NCBI RefSeq assembly: GCF_006337165.1
Contig: NZ_CP040896.1
Span: 3,410,001-3,474,000 of the forward strand
Direction: 5' to 3'
DNA: 64,000 nucleotides
From: Hymenobacter jejuensis
Lineage (GTDB): Bacteria; Bacteroidota; Bacteroidia; Cytophagales; Hymenobacteraceae
Under the pieces are notes generated by a model, which searched no databases, was not told where the DNA came from, and saw only the letters and a list, made by a program, of their open reading frames with translations. The position numbers and the translations under genes are program-made. Positions 25,609 to 34,077 of this stretch are shown here, one piece after another; the first letter of the stretch is position 1, and every line of letters begins with the position of its first letter.

Positions 25609-26577
25609 GTTATGCGCTGATGCTCTTTGCAAGATGCCCTGCACTACGCCGCCCAGGTTTTCAGCCGAAATATTGGCGGGTTGCACGCTGATGCGCTGTG
25701 CCGGCACTGCGTAGCTGTTTTGGAGGCGCTGCGAGATCTCCTCGGTAGCCGCCAGCACGACGTCGGCACGGCGCAACGCAAGGCGCTCGAGAGCCAGCAC
25801 CCAGCCGCGGTCGTCGTGCGAGTCGCGGTCGAGGGCCAGCGATTGCACGTGCAGCACCAGCGGCCGCCCCGTCAGCTGACGGATTTCCAGCGCCGCCAGC
25901 CACGACTGCCAGTCTGCCGCGTAAATCACGCCGAAGCTCTGGTTGGTAGCCAAGCGCGTAGCAAACCGGGCGTACTGAATGACTTTGAAATTGAGCCCGT
26001 CTCCCTCCGAGAGGTCGGAGCGCAGAATGGCCACGGCTTCTTCTGCCGACGCATGCTCAGCCACCGTCAGAATAGACGTTAGCGGCGATGCTACGGTGTC
26101 GGTAGCCGGCGGTATGTCGGTTTCGTTCGGAATAACATCCGGGGTGATGTTGTCCTCCGGTTGCGATAAGTCGTTGGCTTCGCCCGCGTCGGGCTCGGCT
26201 GGCTGAGCAAATTCATCGCTGTTTTGAAGATCGAGCAGGGCGACGGAGCTAGCTTCGCTGGCTTGAGCAAGGTCTTCGGAGCCTGAAGCACTGCTGCCCA
26301 CATAAGGGGCCGAGGGACTTTGCCAGGCGCCTGCCGTATCGCGAACGGGAAAAAGCTGCAAGGCTTCCAGTTCTGCCATCGACAAGTCGCCGAGGCCAAT
26401 GACGCGGCCATTCGGCAGCGAGTAACCCGACGCAGGCAGGTGAGGTAATACGAGCGACAGATCGGTTTGGGCGGCCAGGGCTTGCGCCAGGGGGAGAGTA
26501 GCCAGATGGGACCGATCTTGGGTCTTCGGCGTATCATCCCAGCCCAACAACAGCACCTTCAGACTTGGCATTTCCAT
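25600..26577 (-). CDS. isolated N-terminal half of a GT-B glycosyltransferase (glycogen-synthase-like)
   Basis: A 325-residue protein matching only the acceptor-side (N-terminal) Rossmann domain of GT4/GT5 enzymes: KVLLLGWDD at the start, then HLATLPLAQALAAQTDLSLVLPHL, and near 225-290 FGVIYAADWQSWLAALEIRQ, GRPLVLHVQSLALDRDS and ERLALRRADVVLAATEEIS. The nucleotide-sugar-binding C-terminal domain, where the catalytic Glu region would be, is absent, and no neighbouring gene supplies it. Between the two conserved parts lies about 90 residues of acidic, Ser/Pro-rich sequence, probably disordered. It could be a regulatory or binding subunit, or a decayed glycogen synthase. It is divergent from the GH31 gene. 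Confidence 0.75.
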   Translation of the reverse strand: MEMPSLKVLLLGWDDTPKTQDRSHLATLPLAQALAAQTDLSLVLPHLPASGYSLPNGRVIGLGDLSMAELEALQLFPVRDTAGAWQSPSAPYVGSSASGSEDLAQASEASSVALLDLQNSDEFAQPAEPDAGEANDLSQPEDNITPDVIPNETDIPPATDTVASPLTSILTVAEHASAEEAVAILRSDLSEGDGLNFKVIQYARFATRLATNQSFGVIYAADWQSWLAALEIRQLTGRPLVLHVQSLALDRDSHDDRGWVLALERLALRRADVVLAATEEISQRLQNSYAVPAQRISVQPANISAENLGGVVQGILQRASAHNGI

Positions 26578-26774
26578 GAGCAGGCGAAACAGAGATAGGG
26601 GGATAGGGACAAGGTAGATAAAAAAATGTGTTGCAATGACGCCACAAGGTCTTTTATATCAAGCTCAGCAGCAGGATAAATATTTTCGTCCCAATCGTTT
26701 TTACCTTGCGGTCTTAACTGGGCAGTACGAACCGATTTACACCCTTTTAGCCCACCCTTCTCGATAGCATACCC

Positions 26775-29204
26775 ATGGCGGATACAGTCCAGGAACACAA
26801 TTACATGATCAACGACCTGGCCACCCGGGGGAAGCAGGAGCACTTCCCCGGTCAGGTTTTAACTTGTCAGCAGGATGGCAACACGTTCATTTTCATATGC
26901 AATAACGGGGTAAAGCTGAGCTTATCCGTCGTGACGGACAAAATTCTGCGGTTTCGCTACGCTACCGACGGCCGTTTTGCTCCCGACTTTAGCTACGCGG
27001 TGCCCGCCGACCTGCCGCGGCCCAAAGTAGAATTTCTGGAGTTTCGCGAAAAGCCTGATCACTACCGCATTACCACCGACCGCCTCATCTGCACCATTGC
27101 CAAGCAGGATACGCACACCCGCGTGCTCGACCGCTCGGGTAATGTGCTGTGCGAAGACGAAAAAGGCTTTCACTGGGAGCACAACGACGACACCGGCAAT
27201 GACATCGTGAAGATGAGCAAGCAGGTACAAAGCGGTGTGCATTACTACGGCCTCGGCGACAAGCCCGACAACATGAACCTGCGCGGCAAGCGCTTCACCA
27301 ACTGGGGCTCCGATACTTACGGCTACGTCAAAGGCTCCGACCCGCTGTACAAGAACATTCCGTTCTATCTGGTTCTGCATCAGAAGATTGCGCACGGCAT
27401 CTTCTTCGATAATACGTTCAAGTCGTTCTTCGACTTTGCCGCCGAGCGCGCCGATGTGACCAGCTTCTGGGCTCAGGGCGGCGAGATGAACTACTACTTC
27501 ATCTACGGCCCTGCACTCACCGAAGTCACCCAGGAATATACGCGCCTGACGTGCCCACCCGAGCTGCCCCCGCTGTGGGCGCTGGGCTACCACCAGTGCA
27601 AATGGAGTTACTTCCCGGAAAGCACGGTCAAGCAGATTGCGAATGGGTTTCGGGAACGCAGTATCCCCTGCGACGCCATCTACCTCGACATCGACTACAT
27701 GGACGGCTACCGCTGCTTTACGTGGTCGCCGGCACATTTTCCGGAGCCGAAGCGCATGGTGCAGGAGCTGGCGAAGGATGGCTTCAAAACCATCGTCATC
27801 ATCGATCCGGGCATCAAAATCGACCCGAACTATTCGGTGTACACCGAGGGCTTGGAGAAAGATTATTTCTGCCGCCGCGCCGACGGACCGCTGATGAAAG
27901 GTTCGGTGTGGCCCGGCTTGTGCAACTTCCCCGATTTCACCCGCCCCGATGTACGCGAATGGTGGGCTGGCCTGTTCAAAGGCCTGATTGCCGAAGACGG
28001 CGTGAAAGGCGTGTGGAATGACATGAATGAGCCGGCGGTGTTCGAGCGCGGCACCTTCCCCGACGACGTGCGTTTCGACTACGACGGCCACCCCAGCTCG
28101 CACGCCAAAGCGCACAACATCTACGGCATGCAGATGGCCCGCGCCACGGCCGATGGCGTCAAGCGGTTTAGCTATCCTAACCGGCCGTTTACCATCACGC
28201 GCAGTACCTATTCTGGCGGGCAGCGGTATTCGTCGGCCTGGACTGGCGACAACCTGGCTTCTTGGGAGCATTTGTGGCTGGCCAACATTCAGTGTCAGCG
28301 CTTGAGTATCAGCGGGTTCTCGTTTGTGGGTTCCGACGTGGGCGGCTTTATCGACACGCCCGACGCGGAACTGTACGTTCGCTGGATAGCGCTGGCGGCG
28401 TTTCATCCGTTCTTCCGCACGCACAGCTCCGGCGACCACGGCGACCAAGAACCTTGGTCGTTTGGCGAGCAGGCCACTGAGCTAGCGAAGCGCTTCATTG
28501 AGCTGCGCTACCAGCTGCTGCCCTACATCTACACGGCTTTTTGGCAGTACGTGCAGGAAGGCACGCCCATGCTGCGCCCGCTCACGTTCATCGACCAGGC
28601 CGATACCGAAACGTACCTGCGCATGGCTGAATTCTCCCTTGGCGATCATCTGTTGGTGTGCCCCATCACGCAAGCCGGCGCCGACGGCCGCTGGATGTAC
28701 CTGCCCCGCGGCGACTGGTACTACTACTGGACCGACGAGCCCAAATCGGGCGGCGCCGAAGTGTGGGCCAGCGCGCCCGTAGATCGTATTCCGCTGTTTA
28801 TCAAGGCTGGAGCCGTGATTCCGTTTTATCCGGTGATGCAATTTGTGGGCGAAAAAGTAGTGGAAGAAGTGACTCTGCACGTCTACTACAAAAACGGCGC
28901 GGAAAGCAGCGTCCTCTACGACGACGGCGGCGAAGGTTACGGCTACCAGGAGGGCAACAGTACCACCCGGCGCTTCACCGTAACGGGTAATGATAATCAA
29001 TTGACTGTCAATCAAATATCAGAGGGTGGATATCAGCCCACATACAAAACCTACAAGCTGATTGTGCACGGACTGCCTTTCGCGCCGGCCACCATCACAG
29101 CGGACGGAACGGAAGTGGAAATCACTGAGTTTGCTTCGGAAAGTGGCTTTACGCTACCTCAGGCCGTACTGACAGTGGATTTTAAAGAAGTTATCCTAAA
29201 CTAA
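26775..29204 (+). CDS. GH31 alpha-glucosidase
   Basis: An 809-residue glycoside hydrolase of family 31 without a signal peptide. An N-terminal beta-sandwich (to about 230) with GVHYYGLGDKPDNMNLRG leads to the catalytic barrel: PCDAIYLDIDYMDGYRCFTW, GVWNDMNEPAVF (nucleophile Asp), TRSTYSGGQRYSSAWTGDN (acid/base Asp), then FVGSDVGGF and HPFFRTHSSGDHG. Two C-terminal beta domains follow. It should release glucose from the non-reducing end of maltodextrins, inside the cell if truly unexported. The last 70 codons include a stretch of AT-rich codons matching the repeat family, and the stop codon is the first triplet of another copy. Confidence 0.95.
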   Translation: MADTVQEHNYMINDLATRGKQEHFPGQVLTCQQDGNTFIFICNNGVKLSLSVVTDKILRFRYATDGRFAPDFSYAVPADLPRPKVEFLEFREKPDHYRITTDRLICTIAKQDTHTRVLDRSGNVLCEDEKGFHWEHNDDTGNDIVKMSKQVQSGVHYYGLGDKPDNMNLRGKRFTNWGSDTYGYVKGSDPLYKNIPFYLVLHQKIAHGIFFDNTFKSFFDFAAERADVTSFWAQGGEMNYYFIYGPALTEVTQEYTRLTCPPELPPLWALGYHQCKWSYFPESTVKQIANGFRERSIPCDAIYLDIDYMDGYRCFTWSPAHFPEPKRMVQELAKDGFKTIVIIDPGIKIDPNYSVYTEGLEKDYFCRRADGPLMKGSVWPGLCNFPDFTRPDVREWWAGLFKGLIAEDGVKGVWNDMNEPAVFERGTFPDDVRFDYDGHPSSHAKAHNIYGMQMARATADGVKRFSYPNRPFTITRSTYSGGQRYSSAWTGDNLASWEHLWLANIQCQRLSISGFSFVGSDVGGFIDTPDAELYVRWIALAAFHPFFRTHSSGDHGDQEPWSFGEQATELAKRFIELRYQLLPYIYTAFWQYVQEGTPMLRPLTFIDQADTETYLRMAEFSLGDHLLVCPITQAGADGRWMYLPRGDWYYYWTDEPKSGGAEVWASAPVDRIPLFIKAGAVIPFYPVMQFVGEKVVEEVTLHVYYKNGAESSVLYDDGGEGYGYQEGNSTTRRFTVTGNDNQLTVNQISEGGYQPTYKTYKLIVHGLPFAPATITADGTEVEITEFASESGFTLPQAVLTVDFKEVILN
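28987..29014. repeat. AT-rich element, copy 11, inside the GH31 gene
   Basis: TGATAATCAATTGACTGTCAATC in frame, encoding DNQLTVNQ. The core matches; the flanks are degenerate. The codons are much more AT-rich than those around them. Confidence 0.5.
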
Positions 29205-29228
29205 TATTTTGATAATCAGTGTATTAAC
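29202..29228 (-). repeat. AT-rich 27-bp element, copy 12
   Basis: On the minus strand: GTTAATACACTGATTATCAA then AATATTA. It starts with the GH31 stop codon and overlaps the first bases of the terminator. Confidence 0.78.
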
Positions 29229-29264
29229 AAAAGCCCCGATTCCATTGGAATCGGGGCTTTTGTT
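29226..29264. terminator. bidirectional terminator, GH31 / hydrolase genes
   Basis: Perfect 18-bp arms AACAAAAGCCCCGATTCC with loop ATT, followed by T-rich sequence, between convergent stops at 29204 and 29301. Confidence 0.88.
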
Positions 29265-29300
29265 TTGCTGCTAGCAGCAGTAAGCAATAAGGGGGCGGCG

Positions 29301-30395
29301 TTATTGCTTTATGTGTTCCTGCAAATACTGATATACCTCGGGGTTCGAGAGCAGCGTGCCGTGATTGAGCTTGGGGAAAACCTTGGTAGCTACTTGGTTA
29401 TCAGCGGGTAAAGCTGGGTTTCCGAAGATGCGACCAATGGCGCTGCCACCGCCCACAAGGCCGTCGCCGAAGTAGTGATCGAGTGCCGAGCTGGCCGTTT
29501 TGAGCAGCGAGCCCACCAATACGTGGTAATGCACGCCGGGCAGCGGTGGTACCGTTGTGCGCGGCGGAAACAAGTCGTCGGCATGCGGATTTTGCCAGTC
29601 TTCGTCCACCAGAAAAGCGTGGCGCAAGTCCTTGATGCCGCTGCTGCGCTGGTCCATGGCTTTGCTTAGCAGGCGCGTGGGCGCAATGTCGATTTTGCGC
29701 AGCACTACGGAAGTCAGGTGGCTGTTTTGCTCCAGGAAAGAGCCTTCGTTGGGCACGCCCAGCAAAAATACCGACCGCAGCCGTGCTATCCAGGGCGCGG
29801 GTTGTTTTGGCTCGCGGGTGCCGTAGTAACCCGCGCTGCGAATTACCAAGCCTCCCATTGAGTGCCCGATCAGCACTAGCTCGCTAATCAGTTCGGGATA
29901 AGTGGTAACTAAATCGGTCAGCAACTCATTGAATAACTGGCCGTTATGCGATATGTGTAAGCCGCTGTTATAGCGCACATACAGACACCGAACTCCAGCT
30001 TCGCGTTGTAGCAAAGGGCCGTAGCGGGGCGCGTTGGGGGCTCCTGCTTGCCAGATCTGTTCATCGCCCATTAGGCCGTGCAGAAACACCACCGTTTTTT
30101 GCCGTTCACGGCCCAACTGCAACCGGGCCACCGGCACATCGGCGTTGTGCTGGCGGAAGCTCATCTGGATGGCGCGCCGATCGTGGCGCGCCGCCAACTG
30201 GTCGCCGATGGCACCATTGAGGATAGGGAGGGTGAAGTGCTGGTAAGTTTGCCCGGTGCGGTACAAATAATCGAGCCCGTTGAATGGCAAGCTCACGGCG
30301 CGCCGGGCGGCAGCCGTAGCGCGGCGCCACCGGGAAGGTTTTCCGGCTCCTTCTGAATCGGGAGCAGAATCGGCGGCGGAATCTTCTTCGGTCAC
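29301..30395 (-). CDS. alpha/beta hydrolase (esterase/lipase-like)
   Basis: A 364-residue hydrolase. The oxyanion segment VVFLHGLMGDEQIW (about 108-121) and the nucleophile elbow LVLIGHSMGGLVIRSAGYYG (Ser about 179) are clear. A late Asp and the His in KLNHGTLLSNPEVYQYL (about 343-359) complete the probable triad. It resembles PGAP1-like or triacylglycerol-lipase-type proteins. There is an acidic N-terminus (TEEDSAADSAPDSEG) and no signal peptide, so it is probably cytoplasmic or membrane-associated. Its start overlaps the stop of the upstream T9SS-cargo gene by 4 bases, so the two are translationally coupled. Confidence 0.88.
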   Translation of the reverse strand: MTEEDSAADSAPDSEGAGKPSRWRRATAAARRAVSLPFNGLDYLYRTGQTYQHFTLPILNGAIGDQLAARHDRRAIQMSFRQHNADVPVARLQLGRERQKTVVFLHGLMGDEQIWQAGAPNAPRYGPLLQREAGVRCLYVRYNSGLHISHNGQLFNELLTDLVTTYPELISELVLIGHSMGGLVIRSAGYYGTREPKQPAPWIARLRSVFLLGVPNEGSFLEQNSHLTSVVLRKIDIAPTRLLSKAMDQRSSGIKDLRHAFLVDEDWQNPHADDLFPPRTTVPPLPGVHYHVLVGSLLKTASSALDHYFGDGLVGGGSAIGRIFGNPALPADNQVATKVFPKLNHGTLLSNPEVYQYLQEHIKQ

Positions 30396-31366
30396 TGAAT
30401 CAGGAGTTTGCGCGTCAGCGGACCAGCGGGTGTGCTAAGGTGCAGCAGGTACAGACCGGCTGGCTGGCCCCGCAAATCGATGGTGCGGCCACCGGAGGTG
30501 TTAAGTGCGCGCTCTTCTTGCCGCACCACGCGTCCCATGGGATCCGTAACGGTAAAAGGCGCAGTCGCTACGCCCAAAGCCGTGGGAGAGGTCAGCCGAA
30601 ACTCACCGGCGGCGCTGGGATTGGGGTACACACTCAGGGCGGCTTCCAGTTGCGAGTTTTTTGCGGCCGTAACGGTGCCCGTCAGCGTGATGTCGTCTAC
30701 GAAAAGAGCGGTACCGGCAGTGCGTTTGACTGCAACACCCGACGCAAACGCAATGCGCAGGGTATCAGGGGTATCGGTACGGCGATAGCGAATGGGTAGA
30801 TCGGTCAGGGAATACGTAGCTGTGGGTTTGAGCAATAAAATAGTGTCGCCCACGATCAGCGGCACGCGGTTTACGGTGCGGGTAAGTACGATGAGCACAA
30901 ATGCCGAATCGGTGGCGGCCGTGGTACCGGTCAGCTTGTACGAAAATTGAAGCCGAGTCGGGCGAGAGGTGTAAGGCAAGCCCCCAAAACCGTTGATGCT
31001 GGCGGCGGCGCTGGCAAGGTCGGTGAACGTGACAGGCTTAAGCTTGGAGCCCAACAGCAAAATACCCGGCACCGGCCCCAGCAACGCACTTAGGATGGTG
31101 GTTTTGGTTTCCAGCTTAGCCGCAAAGCTGCCACCCTGATGATCCGTTGATTTAGAAACGGTACCGGTATTTAGCAGCGACGGAATTCCTGCGGCGGCAA
31201 GCACGTCGTCGGTCGTAAGCCAGCTCTGCGGGACGTCGCCGCCGTTGCGCGTTTGCCAGGTTTCCATGGTGCCGTTGGGTACGGCCTGCTGCGCCTGGGC
31301 GCTAGGTGCAGCCGCTAATAATATGGTAGTCAGAGAAATACAAACGTGTAGAAATGCTTTCATCAT
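30392..31366 (-). CDS. T9SS-exported protein with C-terminal sorting domain
   Basis: A 324-residue secreted protein. There is a signal peptide (MKAFLHVCISLTTILLAAA, ending SAQAQQ). Then comes a beta-sandwich region beginning VPNGTMETWQTRNGGDVPQSW, similar to the putative carbohydrate-metabolism-type domains seen in Bacteroidota. The C-terminal 80 residues are a type A T9SS sorting domain: LSVYPNPSAAGEFRL, VTDPMGRVVRQ, RTIDLRGQPAGLYLLHL and LTRKLLIQ. It should be moved through the outer membrane by the type IX system and anchored at the surface. It is coupled to the hydrolase gene. The binding partner is unknown. Confidence 0.9.
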   Translation of the reverse strand: MMKAFLHVCISLTTILLAAAPSAQAQQAVPNGTMETWQTRNGGDVPQSWLTTDDVLAAAGIPSLLNTGTVSKSTDHQGGSFAAKLETKTTILSALLGPVPGILLLGSKLKPVTFTDLASAAASINGFGGLPYTSRPTRLQFSYKLTGTTAATDSAFVLIVLTRTVNRVPLIVGDTILLLKPTATYSLTDLPIRYRRTDTPDTLRIAFASGVAVKRTAGTALFVDDITLTGTVTAAKNSQLEAALSVYPNPSAAGEFRLTSPTALGVATAPFTVTDPMGRVVRQEERALNTSGGRTIDLRGQPAGLYLLHLSTPAGPLTRKLLIQ

Positions 31367-31480
31367 CGAACGTGAAATAATGACAGAGAACCGACGGCTA
31401 AATAAGGCAGGTTACCAAATGTACCTTATCACATGATAAATAGCATTCTTCAGGCAAAAAGAAATCGTTGAGCCCTTCTG

Positions 31481-32341
31481 CTACGCAGAAATGCCCTGCT
31501 TAGGGGGTTTGGGGAGGCCCAATAGACTCAACAAGGCGCCTGCGAATAATCCTGTTATCAGTCCCCCTACGTGCGCGGCGTTGTCTGTGTTGGCTTCGAG
31601 GCCCGCAACCAGGCTGTTGAGCACCATATACAGCATAAACCACAGCAAGCTCAGCCGCTCCGCGCGGCTCATGGGCACTGCGCGTAGGGCCGCCAGCGCC
31701 AGCAGCAGGCCGTATAGCCCAAAAATGGCGCCCGAGGCTCCAACCGAATTGACGCCCTGCGTATGCCACGCCAAGCTGAATAAGCTGCCGCCCACGCCGC
31801 TACACACATACACCAGCAATAGGCGCCCGCGTCCAACCAAGGGTTCGCTGAGCAGCCCCAGAAACAGTAACGCGCTCAGGTTCAACAGCAAATGCGCGGG
31901 TCCGCCGTGCAGAAAGCAGCTGGTAAGCAGCCGCCAGGGCTGCCCAGGCAGCGTGAGCGGAGAAAAATTGGAGCCCCAAGCCACCAAATCCACGCCAGCA
32001 GGGGTAAAGACGTTTACACCGCTCAAGGCCATCAGGGCGAAAACCAGCAGGTTAGCGTCGATCAGCAGCGGCGTGACGAAATATGTTTTGGTGGGCCAAA
32101 ACACGGTTTGCAGCAACTTGCGCGCAAGCTGACCGGTGCTCTCATCGGGTGGGGCAACGGGGGCCGACGCTGGCTTTTCTGCGTCCGGAAGCTCCCGCGG
32201 AATCAGCTCGCGGCGCTGGAGCTCCTGCACGGCGGCCTGCACCAGCCCTTGCGGATACCGCTGGGGGTTCTGCACCAAATACAGGAGTTCTGCATCCGAT
32301 TTTTGCGCAAAATGCTCGTTGGGAGCCGCCGGTTCAGCCAT
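31481..32341 (-). CDS. rhomboid intramembrane serine protease
   Basis: A 286-residue membrane protease. The rhomboid core has WRLLTSCFLHGGPAHLLLNL (first-helix HxxxxHxxxN region), the catalytic Ser in SVGASGAIFGLYG and the catalytic His in DNAAHVGGLITG. Six or so transmembrane helices lie between about 95 and 280. The cytoplasmic N-terminal 60 residues hold a short helical module, KSDAELLYLVQNPQRY to AAVQELQRREL, that recurs in the protein encoded just upstream. This points to a shared binding function. The spacing to the upstream gene is 24 bases, so they are probably cotranscribed. Confidence 0.93.
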   Translation of the reverse strand: MAEPAAPNEHFAQKSDAELLYLVQNPQRYPQGLVQAAVQELQRRELIPRELPDAEKPASAPVAPPDESTGQLARKLLQTVFWPTKTYFVTPLLIDANLLVFALMALSGVNVFTPAGVDLVAWGSNFSPLTLPGQPWRLLTSCFLHGGPAHLLLNLSALLFLGLLSEPLVGRGRLLLVYVCSGVGGSLFSLAWHTQGVNSVGASGAIFGLYGLLLALAALRAVPMSRAERLSLLWFMLYMVLNSLVAGLEANTDNAAHVGGLITGLFAGALLSLLGLPKPPKQGISA

Positions 32342-32342
32342 G

Positions 32343-32371
32343 GTAAATAGTTGGCTGGTAATTAGTTATAA
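32343..32371 (+). repeat. AT-rich element, copy 13, degenerate
   Basis: GTAAATAGTTGGCTGGTAATT then AGTTATAA. It fills the gap between the rhomboid start and the upstream gene and includes that gene's stop (32366-32368). Confidence 0.5.
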
Positions 32372-33181
32372 ATCGACGTGTTTCATGATGAGCGCCGTGG
32401 TTGTGGTGTCGCGCAGGGCCCGCAGCATGTCGTCGACGGGGGCTACGGCGTCGGCTACTTGCTTGTCCAGCACGGGTTGGCCGTTGAGGTAGTTGGTACG
32501 CATGTAGCTTAACGCCGACATGCGGCGGTTGGCAACGTCGTGCATTACATCGACGCGGTCTTTCATCACCGGGCCCAGCTTGTGGCTGTAGAGCAGGGCT
32601 TTGGTGAGGTAGTGCCACTTTTCGTACACCAGCGCGGCCTGGCCGGGGAAAGCCGAATCGAGCTTGGCGGCGGTAATTTGCTTGAGCAGGTAATCTGACT
32701 GATGCTCCGCTGACCAGAAGCGCCGGCTCAGTTCCAGATAGTTTTTCTTAAACGACGGGTTGGCGCGCTCTGCTTTGGGTACATGACGCAAATCACGCTG
32801 AACTTGCTTTTCAGTAAGCGCCTCGAAACCAGGCATTTGGTGTGATTCCACGGTTTCCAGCACAATGGGCTTGCTGCTGTGCACGACCGGTGGCGGAGAG
32901 CGGTGAAGGTGAAAGAGAAAATAGGCCGCCACAGCCACCACCAGAATGCCAATGCCCAATGCCGGCCCTAGCCACGTCCGGTCGGGCGTTTCTTCCTCCG
33001 CGTACTGTGGCACCGGAATCTCGGCTTGCGGCGGGCCCAGCGTCAGAATATTTACGCCGCGGCGCTGGAGCTCGCGGCGGGCGGCGGCAATGATATCGGC
33101 GTGGTAATAATCAGGATTGCGCGCCAGAAAAATCAGCTCGTCGGTGGTTTTTTGGCTAAGAGAATCGGACTCGGATTGCAT
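32366..33181 (-). CDS. hypothetical membrane-anchored protein sharing a module with the rhomboid
   Basis: A 271-residue protein from the start at 33181 (MQSESDSLSQKTTDELIFL); the longer open frame to 33280 is less likely. Residues 10-45 (KTTDELIFLARNPDYY, AARRELQRRGV) repeat the module found at the N-terminus of the rhomboid protease encoded next. One transmembrane helix follows (about 75-92, LGPALGIGILVVAVAAYFLF). The rest (about 100-271) is a predicted helical periplasmic domain with RRFWSAEHQSDYLL and KWHYLTKALLYSHKLG, and no motif I know. Given the context it may be a partner or substrate of the rhomboid (inference). Confidence 0.75.
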   Translation of the reverse strand: MQSESDSLSQKTTDELIFLARNPDYYHADIIAAARRELQRRGVNILTLGPPQAEIPVPQYAEEETPDRTWLGPALGIGILVVAVAAYFLFHLHRSPPPVVHSSKPIVLETVESHQMPGFEALTEKQVQRDLRHVPKAERANPSFKKNYLELSRRFWSAEHQSDYLLKQITAAKLDSAFPGQAALVYEKWHYLTKALLYSHKLGPVMKDRVDVMHDVANRRMSALSYMRTNYLNGQPVLDKQVADAVAPVDDMLRALRDTTTTALIMKHVDL

Positions 33182-33335
33182 GCTGAAATAAGGAGGAAAA
33201 GCGTAATTCTTCGGCTTAAACGAAGTTCCAAGTTGGGCAAAAGAAGCGGCAAAACCGCATCTCCAAATCCGAACCGACACGGCGGGGGCGCGTATAGGAG
33301 AAGGACTCGTGCGTATTCACCTTACCACCCCGATC

Positions 33336-33659
33336 ATGCAAGACGACGAACCAGTACAAGACGCCCGCGACCAAGAGCAGCCCACGGCTTCTCAATCCAA
33401 CCAAGCCGGCCTGGCCGACAAGCGCCAGCCCGAAGGACGACAGTTTGCCGGCAGTTCCGAAGCCCTCCGCGGCAACAACGCCGACGACAGCTCCGGTAGC
33501 GGCGGCACCGAAGGCGGCAAAGAAATCAAAGGCCGCAACGTTGCTCACGGCACCCACTACGAAGCGCCCGGCAACGCCGACGAAGGCGACGTAGGCGGCA
33601 GCACTACCAGCAGCGGCACCGGCGTGTCGGGTGGCGAAACGGGGAAAGTCAACCTGTAG
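33336..33659 (+). CDS. small hydrophilic, disordered protein
   Basis: A 107-residue protein (MQDDEPVQDARDQEQPTASQ...) rich in Gly, Asp, Glu, Ser and Gln, lacking Cys and Trp and nearly all hydrophobic clusters. It ends in a Gly/Ser/Thr tail. The ATG at 33336 is preferred over a GTG nine codons upstream. No family was recognised. Such proteins are often stress-related, but nothing here proves it. A second protein of the same type is encoded next on the same strand. Confidence 0.6.
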   Translation: MQDDEPVQDARDQEQPTASQSNQAGLADKRQPEGRQFAGSSEALRGNNADDSSGSGGTEGGKEIKGRNVAHGTHYEAPGNADEGDVGGSTTSSGTGVSGGETGKVNL

Positions 33660-33690
33660 GCTTAGTTTTTAATCACTTATTGATAATTCA

Positions 33691-33717
33691 TAAATAGTTG
33701 ATTGTCAATAAATTATA
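33691..33717 (+). repeat. AT-rich 27-bp element, copy 14
   Basis: TAAATAGTTGATTGTCAATAA then ATTATA, directly before the ATG at 33721. A second half-copy (TTATTGATAATTCA) abuts it on the left. Confidence 0.65.
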
Positions 33718-33720
33718 TAA

Positions 33721-34011
33721 ATGAAAATCATGGCAGATAATTCGCAGAACAACAGCCAGAGCACGCCCAATGAAGAGGACGAGCAAGCCGTAACCCGCGG
33801 TCAGAACGTGGATAGCCAAAACGCCATCAGCAACCAGCGCGGCACGCCCAACCACCCGATCGACACCGAAAGCACCCAGCAACACATGGGCAGCGGAGCC
33901 GGCATTCGGGGGGATTACGGCAACAGCAGCGAGACCAATGCCCTGAATTCCAGCGCCGATAAGGACGAGGAAAGCTTAGAGGATGGCGTTAATGACCAAC
34001 CCAACAGCTAA
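33721..34011 (+). CDS. small hydrophilic, disordered protein
   Basis: A 96-residue protein (MKIMADNSQNNSQSTPNEED...) rich in Asn, Ser, Asp, Glu and Gln and predicted disordered throughout. The internal ATG three codons in (33730) may be the true start. It resembles its upstream neighbour in composition, not clearly in sequence. No family was recognised. An AT-rich element occupies the leader immediately before the start. Confidence 0.6.
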   Translation: MKIMADNSQNNSQSTPNEEDEQAVTRGQNVDSQNAISNQRGTPNHPIDTESTQQHMGSGAGIRGDYGNSSETNALNSSADKDEESLEDGVNDQPNS

Positions 34012-34077
34012 CAGCGTATCGGCCCTCGCTGAGATTTCAGCCTTTTACATCGTGCCGGGAGTGTATCTTCCGGCGCG

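Noticed and set aside
26922..28448. 508-codon open frame on the minus strand inside the GH31 gene
   Set aside because: Antisense shadow of a catalytic domain with intact motifs; there is no start context or neighbour support.
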